From: Ashinkailepas kermadecensis
Lineage: Eukaryota > Arthropoda > Thecostraca > Neolepadidae
Direction of reading: 5' to 3'
DNA length: 64,000 nt
NCBI GenBank assembly: GCA_034440615.1
Contig: JAOTOM010004827.1
Location: forward strand, 430,557-494,556
How positions within the stretch are numbered: the first letter of the stretch is position 1; every line of letters starts with the position of its first letter. This document shows, piece by piece, positions 45,039 to 58,479 of the stretch. The position numbers were made by a program, and so were the translations under genes. The notes beneath the pieces were generated by a model. It had not been told where the DNA came from. It saw only the letters and a program-made list of their open reading frames with translations, and searched no databases.

Positions 45039-47404
45039 GAATAATACTAGTTATCTCTCATTGACCATCACTATTTCCGCCGCTCGCATCGTGTGCTCAG
45101 TACGTTTTTTGGTCTGTTCACTTTGCATAAGTCGTGGAAGCATTTTTTTTGCCAGATAAAGTTAACGGGCTTTTGCTTCGAGCATTCCCTCTTTAATGAC
45201 ACTTGTGATTAGGCTATCTCTACTCTGACGAAAAATGTCAATGTCACATGGATTTACATTACATTATCATGTAGCCATGCTTTTATATTATTTCTTATTA
45301 TTATTCTCGCACATTTCTTGCGTAAGGGAAATTCGATTACCTCCCACTTACAGCGCATAGTAAAGTCTCTAATAATATCACACACGGCCCTGTGCTCTTT
45401 TCATTCAGAAATAAGATCTCGGGATTTTTGACACGTACCATGGCTATTAGATTATCGTCTTTCAGAAGCCTGTTATTACATTTTTAGCATGGTTTGTACA
45501 ATTCAAGTGTTGCTATGCTGATATAGGAATCAGTTGATGGTCAGCTAAATACCAGTCTCAACGTCAGTTGTTGGATTTCTTTTGGTATAAAGTAAGCTGC
45601 TACTTGCAGAAAAGTAATAATAATTGGACATTATCAAGAAAGAATGATAATAGCTATACAATAGTCATACAAATAATAAAACGAAATACAAATATTCAGG
45701 ACTTACTTGGTGGGCTCATACGCAAGCTTAGGTATGGCCTTTCTGCAGAGTTTATCTCATGCTGAACGTCAAGGTGTTTGTTAAACATGAACCGTTCCAA
45801 TATCTGCTTATATTTGCCATTATTTATTGCTCTCCTTGCATTAGTTTCTCTATTCTCAGATGCATTCAGACAACTTAAAACATTCACCCTACAACCATCA
45901 TCGTACTTCGTCTTCGTCTAGTTTGGAGCAGAAGTCTTCAAAGACAAGTGGATTGCCATTCTCAGTTTGTAAGAGCGCTGGTTTGCGTTGGTTTCCCAGT
46001 CCTTGCAAGACAGGGTTCGAGTCGCTTCACGAGCTCGCACTTCGTCCCTGACTCAGAGGGTCAGTTGGCAACTGGTCCGATGAAGCCGGTGGCGATCTGC
46101 CGGGGCGGTAGTGTCGGTGCATTGACGGCACGCTAAACTCTCGGTTAAAATTCTGGCGCTGAACTGGATTGAACTGGTTGAATTCACGGATCGGGTGTTG
46201 GGGCCAGGGCTCACGCAACAGGCTCTGGGTAGCATGGGCCCCTGGTTTATAAAGCCACTCCAGCGAAAATCTGACTAACTTTTATCAAAGTCATAGATGG
46301 CCCGACGAGCCCACCCACTCCTGTGCTATCATATTCCCAATGTGCAAAAGACCCTAGATCGCTACACTCATTCAGCTATCTCTTTTCGTCCCACTTGACT
46401 GAATGTGTTTCGTGAAAAGTAACTAAATCATGCTGCCGTTGCTTCAACCACCAACATTTTCAGCCTTTGTCGTTTACCATCCCTAGACTGAGCGCGAACA
46501 CCATTTACGTTCATTAACCATCTTAAATGTCGTACGTCCGTGAACTAAAGCGTCCATGCTATAGTGTTTATTCAAACGGTCGACGCTTTAGATTGGGTGT
46601 CTGGACAGCTGGCCGCCTGAGGCGACATCTGACGGGCCCGGGAGCAGACACGGCCGGGCTGGCCCGCTCCCGGCCGGCCCGCGGCCGCCAGGTGGCGACC
46701 TATTGTACCCGCCCCCGGGCGGCCCCGCTAGCCAGCAACCTACTGCGCGTCACATGTCCATGCATCGCACCCTTTACAGTATTAATCACCGTCATGCGTG
46801 CTACATCCAGGATAGCCGAGGGGAGAAGTAACCAACACCGATAAAAACACCAAAAGCAAACGCCACGACATAACCACAGAATTGGTTATAATTGGTTAGT
46901 TTTTGGTCCTAGGGGCTCATCGACTGCGTCGGCCATACAGCGCCCATACAGAGCTGGTTGTAGATTAACGTCAAGGTGCTGTTGTGGGATCCGACGAGCA
47001 TGATTCTCTCATAATTGGACGACTGCTTCGAATAATGACAACTCCTTCCACCCCCATTCCGCAGAATAAATAGCACGATACCACGGCCAAAACCGGGAGC
47101 GGGAACGCCCACGCCAAGGGCTGCCGGTTTTCAGAAGGTTCAACAGCGGTTCATCGCATAACAATCAATAAACACCGTAGCCATAGCACTGGATAGGATT
47201 TAAAAACAGCGAATAACTCTCTGAAACTGTGACACCACAAGTCATTGCTACTGCGAGTTAACGTCAAAGTTGATCAAAGGACGCAGACGTTTTATTCACT
47301 GCGCTTACCGGCTTATCGGGGACGCTGCCGAACACCAGTCGTCGACGGAGACGCCGGCTCAACGGTACCTCACCGCTCCGGCGGCCAGAGCCCTGCTCGC
47401 ATCC
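45039..47404. other. No gene; CpG-rich patch at about 46600-46750
   Basis: Apart from the SINE-like head at 45957, this region holds a GC-rich patch (for example GGCCGGCCCGCGGCCGCC at 46673-46690, with a NotI-type GCGGCCGC) and otherwise AT-leaning unique sequence. Confidence 0.4.
45957..46060 (+). mobile_element. Possible tRNA-derived SINE head
   Basis: TTCTCAGTTTGTAAGAGCGC followed after about 35 bp by CAGGGTTCGAGTCGC has the spacing and sequence of box A and box B of a tRNA-like promoter. The acceptor stem is not formed, so a functional tRNA is unlikely. The following sequence does not match the other SINE bodies. Confidence 0.4.
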
Positions 47405-47932
47405 GCGTCCCTCACCGTCGCTGCGTCCCTCGCCGCCGCTGCGTCCCTCGCCGCCGCTGCGTCCCTCACCACCGCTGCGTCCCTCACCGCCGCTGTGTCC
47501 CTCGCCGCCGCTGCGTCCCTCACCGCCGCTGCGTCCCTCGCCGCCGCTGCGTCCCTCGCCGCCGCTGCGTCCCTCGCCGCCGCTGCGTCCCTCGCCGCCG
47601 CTGCGTCCCTCGCCGCCGCTGCGTCCCTCGCCGCCGCTGTGTCCCTCGCCGCCGCTGTGTCCCTCGCTGCGTCCCTCGCCGCCGCTGCGTCCCTCACCAC
47701 CGCTGCGTCCCTCACCGCCGCTGTGTCCCTCACCGCCGCTGTGTCCCTCGCCGCCGCTGTGTCCCTCGCCGCCGCTGCGTCCCTCACCACCGCTGCGTCC
47801 CTCACCGCCGCTGTGTACCTCGCCGCCGCTGTGTCCCTCGCTGCGTCCCTCGCCGCCGCTGCGTCCCTCACCGCCGCTGCGTCCCTCACCGCCGCTGTGT
47901 CCCTCGCCGCCGCTGCGTCCCTCGCCGTCACC
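47405..47932. repeat. 18-bp minisatellite, about 29 units
   Basis: The unit GCGTCCCTCGCCGCCGCT is repeated with a few variant types (CACC for CGCC, TGTGTCC for TGCGTCC) and two shortened 12-bp units. The 18-bp period and GC-rich unit keep plus and minus frames open for 190-279 codons (repeats such as RRCVPR, AAASLA, GGEGRS). Runs of identical variants in matching order suggest segmental duplication inside the array. Confidence 0.96.
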
Positions 47933-50900
47933 GCACCCCGACACGGCTCGTGCCGTCCGCCCCGCTGCTCCCGACCCCGGCCGGCGACGGACAGGCGGTC
48001 GGGACGTGACCGCCCACTGACCCGGGGCGACCCGACCTCGCACGGGCGGCGCCAGGTCCGAGGCGCAGGCGGACGGAGGCCGATCTTGCGTCGCCAGTGA
48101 CATTCTTCGCTTGGTTCAGACTGTCCACTCGCTGACCACGGGACTCAAAGTCTGTCCTGAAGTTGATCAGTCCTCTCCTTGTGCACACCGTGTATAATTT
48201 ACTGGCCAGCTTTGAGTCTAAAAGACAGTTGAACAAAGACTGTTTGGCCGGCGTCAACGATTCAATGTAAATGTGCGTCAAACGAGGTCGCAAGGTATAT
48301 CTGGAACTATGTGCCAGACTCGGCCTCTTCTTGTGCTCCTCATCTTTGATGCTGGTCTTGAAAACCCTGCAAATTTCGGCGTGTGTACCTTGCAGTCTAT
48401 GTGCGGTTTAAAAGTCTTTATTGGTGATTTGTACACCCGGGAACCCATTTCATCAATATTTGCACTTTTTGTTGGATGCGGTCATTGTTTTTTTCCTTTC
48501 TCGCCTATCGAAGTCCACACACTTTAATATTACGGTGCTCGTCCTGCTGTTTAGAGCACAACACGGATTAGATATTCGTACCGGATATGCATTTGGTTTG
48601 GACAATGGAGCGGATTGGATAGAGTTTGGCAAATGTAAACGGATATGGGCTTAATAATGGATCGGCTTCCAATTTTTCCCCGTGGAAATAAATATTAGGC
48701 AAAATAATCATATTTCCTTCTGTTTTTCAACCACAGCCTTACATAACACAATGTAGGGAATCGCTGACGCAGTTTTTATTGTGGGAAATATATGATGCCA
48801 CTAATCAGCAATTATATTGTCATACTTATTTATATACGTACCCTTTATGTCACGAAGTACAAAAGTAGCCTAAACTGGATTCATTCCATTGCTATAGCAA
48901 CTTCCAGTCACCATCAAACTTCCATGTAATCCAGATTAATTCAATCACACTGTTAGGAATGACCACGCGAACATACTATCTAAGATCATATTCAGCAGCC
49001 CATCCATCCACCTGTGGCTTCATTTTTACCAAAATACCTAAGTAGATATCTACAGATCCATCATGTAGGTATATTCGATGCACAATAGTCCCACATATAA
49101 AATGAGCCAAATGGAACTGCTAATTCACGATCCGATGAAATAATGCAGTCAGCAATACAAGGTATGTGTAATAATTGCTGTTGTTCAGGAAAACAATACC
49201 ATTGCCTTCCCTAGCCGGTTAATATGAGCTTGTCAAATACTAGAGCTGGTAAGTAAGCAATCACAGAAAGTGGCACACGTGTTGCTTGCAAACGAAACAG
49301 GTCGTGGAGCAAAACTGTCTCTGATGTTATCATGGCTTCAGAAGAGGTACAAATGTATATCAAATTTCGCAGCAAACGTGCGTGTGAACTTAACTAACTA
49401 TGGTCGTATATGTGAGTTTACTTTGATTGGAAATAGTATGCTCACTGTAAATTCCATTTTAGGGTGTAATTTTACAGATGAACACACTGGTAATGCCAAC
49501 CTACTTCCAACTTTAATTGATTTGCATTCACATCACAAGGGCGGCTATTTTGCTGGGTTTTATTGGTACATTCGATTAGTTACAATTTCGTATTCTAGCA
49601 AAATAAATTCACGAAGTATTAATGAGATAACAAACATTACTTTTAGATGTTACTGCGAAATAAAACTAGCTAACTGTATATACAAAACATACATGCCTGA
49701 TATCGCCAGATATTCGTCGAACTGCACCTCAACATCTAGTTGACAGCGTTTCTACCAAATGACGCTAGAGATATCTTTTCCAAGCATAGGAAGAAGTGAC
49801 TACATTTTTACAATCTAAGTTTCAATGATGTTTGTCCTTGTTCACCTTGAAAGTAAAACGCAAAGAAGAATATGCTGCACTATATGAAAAATAGCTCATT
49901 ATGGTCAAATTCTAAGCACTCGGAGACAAATCAAACATTGTCTTCGCAAGCGGTAAGATACGCTACGGAACTCCTTTTGAAATATGATTCTAACCAGGGT
50001 ATTTACGGCCCGAAGCAGAACCTAAATGCGAGCTTCATAGGCCGAAAAAGTCCAAGACAATCAATGTCGTGAGTAATGCCGTTGCTGGTTAAGACAAATA
50101 ATCTCACTACCATTAATTCGTGGCAAGTTGACCAGGTGTGAGGTAGCTCCCACGTCCCTCTTTACGTAAGTTGTGCTTAGCTGTCAACCCAAACTTCATT
50201 GAGTGTGGAAATTCCTCACTAGATGCCTAGATGGGCAATACAAGGCATGTCAACCACACTAAGCTGAAAGAAACTACTACAGGTTCATGTATGTTTTGAT
50301 GCCTTAAATAAAATGGTTGAAAGTCTTCCAGGATAAATTTATGTTCTAGTGAATTGATCTTGGTAGCTACCTACGCTTATTTTAGATAAGTGACTATTTT
50401 GTTCAATATGGTGACTCTCACTTCGATTCGAACAGGGTGGGTATTTTTAAGAATTCATTTTGAAGCTCATGTTGCTACATTAATCTTATTTGAATCCTTG
50501 GCAGTTGTCCTGTTTCTTGCATGCTTTGTTCATGCTCATGAACCATGAGCTAGCATAGGTTAGAGGACTGCCCAGTCTGCACATGTGATCTGAATCGAAA
50601 TTGTTATGTTTGGTAAGATAACATGCTGCCAATGAAAATTGTAATTCACATTTAGCACCAAATGCTAATTTAGTTCTCTTTTCTTTGTCTTGTTAGCTAA
50701 ACTGTTGTATACTATCCATGGTCTACATGCTATTTATTACTGTAACCAATCAGGCTTTAACTATTTGGATTGTTGGAAATTGGTTGGATAACGGATGTAA
50801 ATCTGTACCTGGTACGATATGGATACGAATTGGATTGGTTCCTGCGGATATGGATTGGACTGGATTTGAAAATGTCAATCCGTGTTATGCTCTACTTCTC

Positions 50901-50957
50901 TTCGTGACCATGCTCTGAACTCGCTCTGTCAGCCTGCAGATTGTACCTTTATTTCGG
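47933..50957. other. No firm gene; 157-codon open frame at 49270-49743
   Basis: The 49270-49743 frame has several Cys and N-glycosylation motifs, but its first codon is GTG and no domain is recognisable. The rest is AT-rich and unremarkable. Confidence 0.35.
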
Positions 50958-51563
50958 CTAGTTTTTAGTGCTCCTTCCCATGGAGCTCACTCTCGCATCC
51001 CAGTTCTCTTCTCCAAGGCACTGCACATTGCTTCCATGAGAGCAATTGCCTTTGTGGTCCCAGTTTCCCCTGTGATCTGGACCGCCTCCAGCGATTTGCC
51101 GTCTGGCCGGCAGGTGTGCCGGCTGTCGTCGTGTGATGCGTTTTTCTTTGCATTTGCGTTTATCTGTGTTGCTTTTTCCTTTGTTCCTTATTTTCCATGG
51201 TCCCTGCCGTCTCCAGCACAGACGACTGTCGTTTGCAGGACTCTCTCTCTGCCTTGGTGCGGTGCAGATCGATTCCTCCGCATCTCCGAACACCGAGTCG
51301 ATATTTCGCGGCGCCCTGTTGAATGCCATCTCGAGTCACCAATCCTACCAAACTGGTTTACTGTCACCAATCACCGATACAAATCTCACGTCTCACTGCC
51401 TGTGACAGAGTTCACTTTGCTACGCCAGAACGCCTGCACTGACTGGCGGCCGACCGGCCATCACCGCAGCGGGTCACCGCTCACCCGCCGGACATCCACG
51501 AGCTCCGTGGCAGAGATCCGACCCAGTCGAAGGTCAGGTCGCGATTGCCTTGATCCATGGTAA
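50958..51563. other. Overlapping open frames on both strands, product unknown
   Basis: The plus strand is open for 175 codons (51036-51563) and the minus strand for 123 codons (50958-51329). The minus-strand frame is basic and hydrophilic with Cys residues (for example KRKCKEKRITRRQPAHLPAR), reminiscent of a nucleic-acid binding tail, but no knuckle or RRM can be assigned. It may be an ORF1-like relic or chance. Confidence 0.25.
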
Positions 51564-54500
51564 TTTCTAGTACCCTTTTGTGGTAACCCTTTTTGCATCT
51601 TTGGCGCCTTTCATTGCATCATTCATCCAGTCAATACTTGTGGGGCAGTTGTGCCAGAGCCACCCGGGGATATCACGAGCACATTCTTGACAGAGGTGGG
51701 CATTTACATGGAGTTTTCCACTTATGATTGAAGGTTATGTATCATTCGCGCGACGTTCTTCTAAATAGAGAGGACAATGGTGCGTAGAGGAGTATACTGT
51801 CGCCGAGATCCCAACAATGCTGTTAATGTACAAGTATCCAATTGCCGGGAAGTATGCAGGCAAAAGACTTTCAGTAGCCATTCAACATATTCCAAGGCAG
51901 CAGAAGCCGCATATCATACAGTCACCACTACATGTCCTGAATCTCGGGGCCAGGCATTGACCTGCAAATACCTTGTCACCGTGACAGGTCAAATTATATC
52001 CATGGGGACTACCCATAGGTCAGGTGTTTTTCATTGTGATGCATCACAGAATGTGCAGACAAATGCAATCATGAGGCTGACCTTGTTTTCACAAATCCAC
52101 CAGCCTTGAATCAGAGCCACTTCCAATGAAAATGTAATCAAACATGCAGGAAGAACATTGGAGACAACGCATCAAGAGGAATAAATGGGAAGGAAACAAA
52201 AAGTCGCTTTGGGTCAGACGCAATGGCAATGCGGACATCGGGGATCTCCAGTTAAAGAAAGTAAACAGGTAGGTTCCTGCTGCCATTCAAGAACTCTGAA
52301 ATATGCGTCTGCGACAAGCGCGCCCGGATACACATTAGTGTGTGCGGAAGGAACATTACAATTTATGTTGAAATTTATGAGACTGTCTCCATAAAATATG
52401 CGAAGTGCATTTCTTAAAGTTAGGTTGCTTTCGGATTTCAATTGCACTGCCATTTACACTGATACATTGCACATATTGTTACCTTGCGAATAGTCTTTGG
52501 AACTATATTCTGGTATTCATCCACCACAGGCGGCGGCACCCGCGGCTCGCGGCCGACCGGCAGCCATTGATGATATAGCCTGGTGCGGAACCATTCCCTG
52601 AACGTTAATGGGCCCCAACGCCAAGGTTACAGGCATATTTTTATATTTGAAACGATAGGCGATGTACCTGACATTATTTCCGCCACCATTAGAGTTGAGG
52701 CCAACAGGTTCCCTCGATATTGTTTAAGAACTTTACGCTCATGGGCGGTAAATGGAAAGAATGCATCTACAACTGTGAATTTCTCCTACACAATTTTGGC
52801 GTGGCAGACCTGATGTTGCTTGGTATTCATCAAGACTGACTTTTTTGCCGCGACGCCGCTCGGTGGCTCTACGGGTTCTCTGGACAGCAAATGTTGGCGC
52901 TTGACGCGTATCCAGCCATGCCAGAACCTCAATAATGCCAAAAAGCTTCATGTCAAAATGTGAATGATGACAGGGTTGGATATTTAGAAAAATGGTCGAG
53001 TATGGCATCAGAAGGCAGCTGATTTATGCTGGTTTATTTTAGACCACTGGAAATTAATTTGCTAATGTAGGGCATCTGATATGCAATTTAAATTAATACA
53101 ATGTGATATTGAATGTTAACTCATTGCGATACAATGAGTTATTGAATAGCTTCATGGAAGCTATTCGATATGATAACAAAATGTGCCATATTCGATTTTC
53201 GTTTAGTCAAGAGCATTGTAAATTGTCAGCACATGGCACGGAAGCTGTGTAACGCATTTTATTACAAGAAATCTAGTAACTAATTGATCCCATTTCACAT
53301 TAAGGGCAAAGTGACAGGGTGAAATTATTTTATAATAACCGAACTACGCCTCGTAAGAGTTGTTTAAATGTTGTTCAAATTTTACCATTGGAAATTACTT
53401 GCAACTCTTGTATAAACTAGAATATGGCATTAATCATAGCAAGTCCACTCTGATGGCGTTTCTTACCAAACCCACCACAAGAGCGGCGCTACTGGTTGTA
53501 TGTCCACTCATGACGCCTAACGTTGCACCTATGGAGAAGAGATGAGAAATGCAAATATAAAGATTATGACACGTATACGTATGCAGTCATGTATGTACTC
53601 TTGCGCACATGAATTCGGCAACATTTTACAATAATGATGCAATAATTCTGTGATATCTTCGGTGTTAAAAACATCTAGGTTTGCCTAAATTAACAAGGGC
53701 AAGTTATTTTGTTTTACGCGTGCCGGACCATAAAGGTCATTTGCGCCGCCTTTGAAATTAATAACCATAGAGGTCCAGCTAATATCAAACACGATGACAT
53801 CAGTCGCATCAATAGGTAGTGTTTGAAATACGCTTAGGCGGCAAATATGGCGTCAGCAGTACGATGTCTGTTTATGAAGAAATAATTGTTGTTTTCAGAT
53901 CCTGCCGAATGGTGTCAATCCAGCTATGATAACTTTCTGTGGGCGTTCGAAAATTTTCAGGTTTTTTTTGTCGCGAGACGCCTTTTGATGTGACGAATTA
54001 CGATATTATCCACTTGTGGAGTTGTTAAAGAGACCCCAATGGATTATAGTTGGGGTAATCGTTATTTTGGTGATACGTTACCAACACCAGTGTACTTTCA
54101 ACATGCTTCTTAACTGACCTCCGAAACTTGACAAGAAAGTATGTACCATGCTACGCATGTCACGTTTTCTGACGCAAATAATTATAGGGTGACGCATCAA
54201 ATACCAAGGATATTTTTAGGTCCCAGAGGTATAAATGAAGAAGCAGCTACAGATGGCCAAAAATGCATCGTGACAATAATAGAAAAAACCCTGTGTTCCT
54301 CTGCCCTGATAACATGGCACATGTGACTTTTCGTCATACGACACCAGCTGGGTTACCATTTCGCACTGTGGCGCTAATAGAAGAAGCCAACGAAGATAAT
54401 GCAATCCTGCATCCACTAAGCAGGTGCAGCTTAGCGCATGGCGATAGTACTTAATTATACAGAACCAGTTTACATTAAGATATAATTTTCCAACCAAGTA

Positions 54501-55879
54501 CGGCGCCGCTCCACATTATATCGCCCCCAGTGGAACGCTGGTCCTTCCTCTTAGCGTCAACGATTTAATGCGTGCAGCTTTATCTTGCTTAATATAAACT
54601 GGCAACGCAGCTCCATGCTTTGTTTGGTGTTAGATATACTGGGAACGCGTCTACATATCCTATAATTTGAATCAGATATGGGAGAACGAAATGAAAACCG
54701 GAACTGTTCAAAAGATATGAAAGCTTAAGAGAACAAGCAGTCAATAATGTCACTACGTGTCTCCGGGTGCACGGATGTTCTCGCCGAGAGAGGAATGCAG
54801 GGGATAGGTCATGCGAATACAAATAATTGTATTCATTGGTACTGCATCGAAAATAGGATCTCAAAGCCCTACTTTTGCTCTTCCTCTAATATTTTACTTC
54901 CAGGTGGTCTTGTGCCAGTGTGACAATTAAAATAATCGTCTATATTTAAATAAAATAAAATATTGTACCCACCACTTAAGGCTACTGCGATATAAAACGT
55001 GGTTGTGATCTGTGCCAAGTCGCGCCCAGCTATCGCCACCATCTAAAGGAACGCCCGCATGGTCATTTCTCGTCTGCAGCGCGATAAATACAGCTGACGT
55101 CCAGCGAGATATGCGTTTCGCTGACTCAGGTCCCGCTACGTTAAACAAACACCGACGAAGTGCGTTGAAAGGAGGAATATTTGCCACACAACGCGTTGAA
55201 AACGGATATATATAACGACAAGAAGAAAGCATTTATCTGCCGACAACAACCAAGCAAACATATTATGGAAAATACAGGAACATTAACACATCACTAATGA
55301 AGCCATGAATGTTATTCACTTTGATACAAATTTGATTGCTCATATCCATGGACAGCATTGTAGATTGCTTCTTCCCGTGGTCCTCTACGCTCAGACATAG
55401 TTTAATAAGGAAGGTGTTCATGATCAGGGTGGGGCCCACATTGTTGTGCTTTTCAACACCGTCATACCTCTTCAACATGAGGCATGAATATCAATGGGGA
55501 AAATAAGTGCAAGATTTGGGACCAGGGGACGGACAAACAACATGCCTGACCAGGTAGGTCCAGCACACAGCATCCTGCAAATTACATTTTTGCTTAACCG
55601 GTGTCACCTCGGTCAAAAATGAAGCGACTAGCACCGCAGGAGATGCGGTCGCCATCACAGCTATCACTGGGCTGTCTGTTTCGCCATCTCTGGAGCGACC
55701 GTAACTGCTGGAGCAGCTATGGTCAGGCCACTGAGACGGCTGTGGCCGCTTACACGGTTGTCACCGCTTGGACGGCTATGGCTGTTGGGCCATCGTGGCC
55801 ACTGAGGAGGCCGCCGCCGATGAGATGGCGGTGGCTGACCTTCCCAGTCCTCGGCAGCATGCATGGCTCTCAAGGCTGT
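51564..55879. other. No firm gene; weak exon-like segment at 52144-52268
   Basis: At 52144 an ATG opens a 41-codon frame that ends in a consensus-like donor AACAG|GTAGGT at 52268-52269, with the natural-looking text LWVRRNGNADIGDLQLKKVN. No acceptor or next exon was identified. Two small adjacent hairpins lie at 53126-53170 (AACTCATTG..CAATGAGTT and GAATAGCTT..AAGCTATTC). The remainder has short open frames only. Confidence 0.3.
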
Positions 55880-56486
55880 CTTATCTCTGATGATGGCCAT
55901 TAGTATTCCTCGCACTCATCGCCGTTCTCAAGGACTCTTCCACCTCAAGTACTCTAAGGACTCTACCTCTCACTCCTGGAAACGTGATTCCAAGGTGCTG
56001 ATATGAACGAACTCGCGTGTGCATCCCCACAGCGACAGTTGGAAGAGCACGTGGGAAGCATCCTGCGCTAGGTAGTGCCGATCTCCCATTGTGCTTGGTA
56101 GCAACTTCTGGATTACATCGAGGGACCCATCGGTGCCAGGCAGATCGACAAGAACCATAATTAATGTGGTTCGTAAACCAGCTGATCTTGGCTGCCGCTT
56201 TGTGAAATGCTTGGCGGCGTAGTTGATGACACTTTGTTTGCCCACGCAGTGTCAACGTTTGCCCGCCAGGCATACGCCTGAGAGGGGCTGAAACTGTTCA
56301 CGTGGGGATCATTTCGCGTCGTTGTTATAGCCAGAGCGCCGTTCTCGTGTCGATCCAGCTGTGATTCTTGGACCGAGTCCTTGGGAAAGCTGAAGCGGCA
56401 TAGCTGCTGTCTGCCGTCGGTCTCCTTCAAACGATAGCCGGGCTGGCCTCGGTGACTCAGCAGAACGAGACCAGCTCGACCAGGTC

Positions 56487-56790
56487 ACGGTCCCTGAGCA
56501 CCCGTCTGTGCGGGACAGAGTCACGGTCTCTCTTCACCCGTCTGTGCGGTCAGCTCGGCAAGTCACGGTTCCTGTCCACCAGTCTGTGCAGCTAGCACGG
56601 CCATGCCATGGTCTCTGTCCACTCGTCTGTGCGGGACAGAGTCACGGTCTCTGTTCACCCGTCTGTACGGGACAGAGTCACGGTCCCTGTCCACCCGTCT
56701 GTACGGGACAGAGTCACGGTCTCTTCACCCTTATGTGCGGCCAGCTCGGCAAGGTCACAGTCCTCGTCCACCCGTCCGGGCGGGACAGAT
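56487..56790. repeat. 36-bp minisatellite inside the Helitron
   Basis: Units such as GTCTGTGCGGGACAGAGTCA plus CGGTCTCTGTTCACCC recur about eight times, with two variants containing AGCTCGGCAAG. The 12-codon period gives VHPSVRDRVTV-type repeats in the plus-strand frames. Confidence 0.9.
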
Positions 56791-56878
56791 CTGCGGTGCT
56801 GCTGTACCTCCCACGTCACCCCACCCCCTGCAAATCGGATGCTGTGTGCAGACATGGCGATCGACAAGGCTGGCAACC

Positions 56879-57055
56879 TGACACTTCACACCTTCACACC
56901 TGACACTTCACACCTTCACACCTTCACACCTGACACTTCACATCTTCACACCTGACACTTCACACCTTCACACCTGATACTTCACACCTTCACACCTGAC
57001 ACTTCACACCTTCACACCTGACACTTCACACATTCACACCTGACACTTCACACAT
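56879..57055. repeat. 22-bp minisatellite inside the Helitron
   Basis: CACCTGACACTTCACACCTT plus CA is repeated about eight times, with an extra CACACCTT in one unit. It separates the first Rep piece from the rest of the domain. Confidence 0.93.
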
Positions 57056-57510
57056 TCGTTGTTGAAATGCACCGCCTTCACGTGCATTCGGTGCATCCCG
57101 AAGCCACACCAGACCAAGCAGGTGTGGAGAGCCGCAGTGCTGGTACTCCACGCGGATCCAATAGTCAGCTGCTGCTAGCTGTTCCTGGTGGCTGGCCTTC
57201 ATGAACAGCTTCACTTGGTGGTGGAACAGCCGGTTGGCCAGCACTGGATTGCTACTGAGGGCGGCTGACCAAAGGCGCTGGTCTACTGCTGGAAGCTGCA
57301 GAAGATCGTACAGCTCTGGCCACAGGAGGTCGACGAGGAACATAGGTGTGAACAGAGCCGGAAGACCGAGTTGCTCCACCATCTCCATCACATGAGACCG
57401 CTGCTGACTCCAGTATGGTACAGATCCTCATCTATTGGTGCCACAGTGAAACGCCCATCCAGCCAGCCGCATGTTGCCATCCTGAGGCCTAGCGCGCATA
57501 TCCCCCACCG

Positions 57511-58479
57511 TCAGTCTGGTGTCCTGATCCGGAAACTGACTGACTTGTTACTTCTGACTGACCTGATCCTTGACTGACATATAAATGTATTAAACAGCTT
57601 GGTGTAGCTACATTCTTAAACGTTTAGAGTTACTTGGAACATTTTTTTTCTCTCTATATCTTTTGGAGTCAGGTCAGGAGCCTTGGATTCAGGTTAAACC
57701 GGTCAATGTCGGGGTTCAGTCACCCCTCTTGGCCGTAGTTTGTTTTACCCTGGTCATAAAGCAAATGCGGTTGTGTGCTTCAACATTGATGATATGCAAA
57801 CTGAAGAATTAATCAACACAAGGCAAATGCAAACGTCACGGTCACAGATTCTGTTAAGGTCAAATGTTTGGAGATATGTGACGAACTGTTGAGGATGACA
57901 ATTTTGGAAACAAATCGCACTCAGGGAAGGGTAATGGGTGCTGCCAAATCCCAAACCCAAACAATGTTTTCCACACTCTGATAATTATTATACAAATCTA
58001 CTTTTGGGAGACGGGTAATTTTCCTTTCAAAATGTCGAAGAAAATTCAAGAGATTAAAATGGACATTCTGGACCACAATGGCATTATAAATGCACTCGAT
58101 GTGTAACATTACCGCGGTTTGATCATTTTTACTTCACAATAGTCCTATTTTTAGCCTGTTGGGCCCCTGGTCTACGTGTACGTTCGGGACATTTCAAGTC
58201 ATATCTCAGCAGCCTTACGTGATATTGACATGCAACCTAGCGCGCTTTTATAGGACATAGCTTGTGACTATCCCAGGTTCTCAAAAATATTGATTATGAA
58301 CACATCATATGTGGAGAACCCTTTATCTAGAGTGAACTTGCGTCTGACCGACACACCTAACCTGGCGAAATATTTTGTATTTTTGCATGATTCTTTTGTC
58401 ATTTGCGTATGCATCGATATCTCACTTTTGACTGCCTTTTATGGGTTCTATATGACAAATGTTTCAATGTACATCTAAA
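57511..58479. other. No gene recognised
   Basis: Starts with short TGACTGAC repeats (about 57535-57580) and continues as AT-leaning unique sequence. The Helitron 5' end may lie in its first part but no TC terminus can be fixed. Confidence 0.4.

Larger units (their letters stand above)
55880..57510 (-). pseudogene. Helitron Rep (HUH) region, decayed
   Basis: Three minus-strand pieces follow the order of the Helitron helicase-like N-terminal/Rep domain. First (57510-57026): PYWSQQRSHVMEMVEQLG, FTPMFLVDLLWPELYDLL and DYWIRVEYQHCGSPHLLGL. Second (56430-56161): CRFSFPKD, RNDPHVNS and WRANVDT. Third (56245-55970), in another frame: INYAAKHFTKRQPRSAGL and a TMGDRHYLAQDASHVLFQL segment. The HUH motif is altered (PHLLG where the family has PHxHG), and of the two catalytic-site tyrosines the second is His (NYAAKHFTK). 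Frameshifts, a stop near 57450 and two minisatellites complete the picture of a dead copy. No helicase domain follows. Confidence 0.75.

Noticed and set aside
47245..48103. Open frames of 254, 276 and 279 codons
   Set aside because: They are read-through of the 18-bp minisatellite, which lacks stops in several frames on both strands. No unique domain flanks them.
51036..51563. 175-codon plus-strand open frame as a gene
   Set aside because: It overlaps an equally plausible minus-strand frame and shows no domain.
55601..57577. Plus-strand open frames across the Helitron
   Set aside because: They are shadows of the minus-strand Rep pieces and of the two minisatellites.
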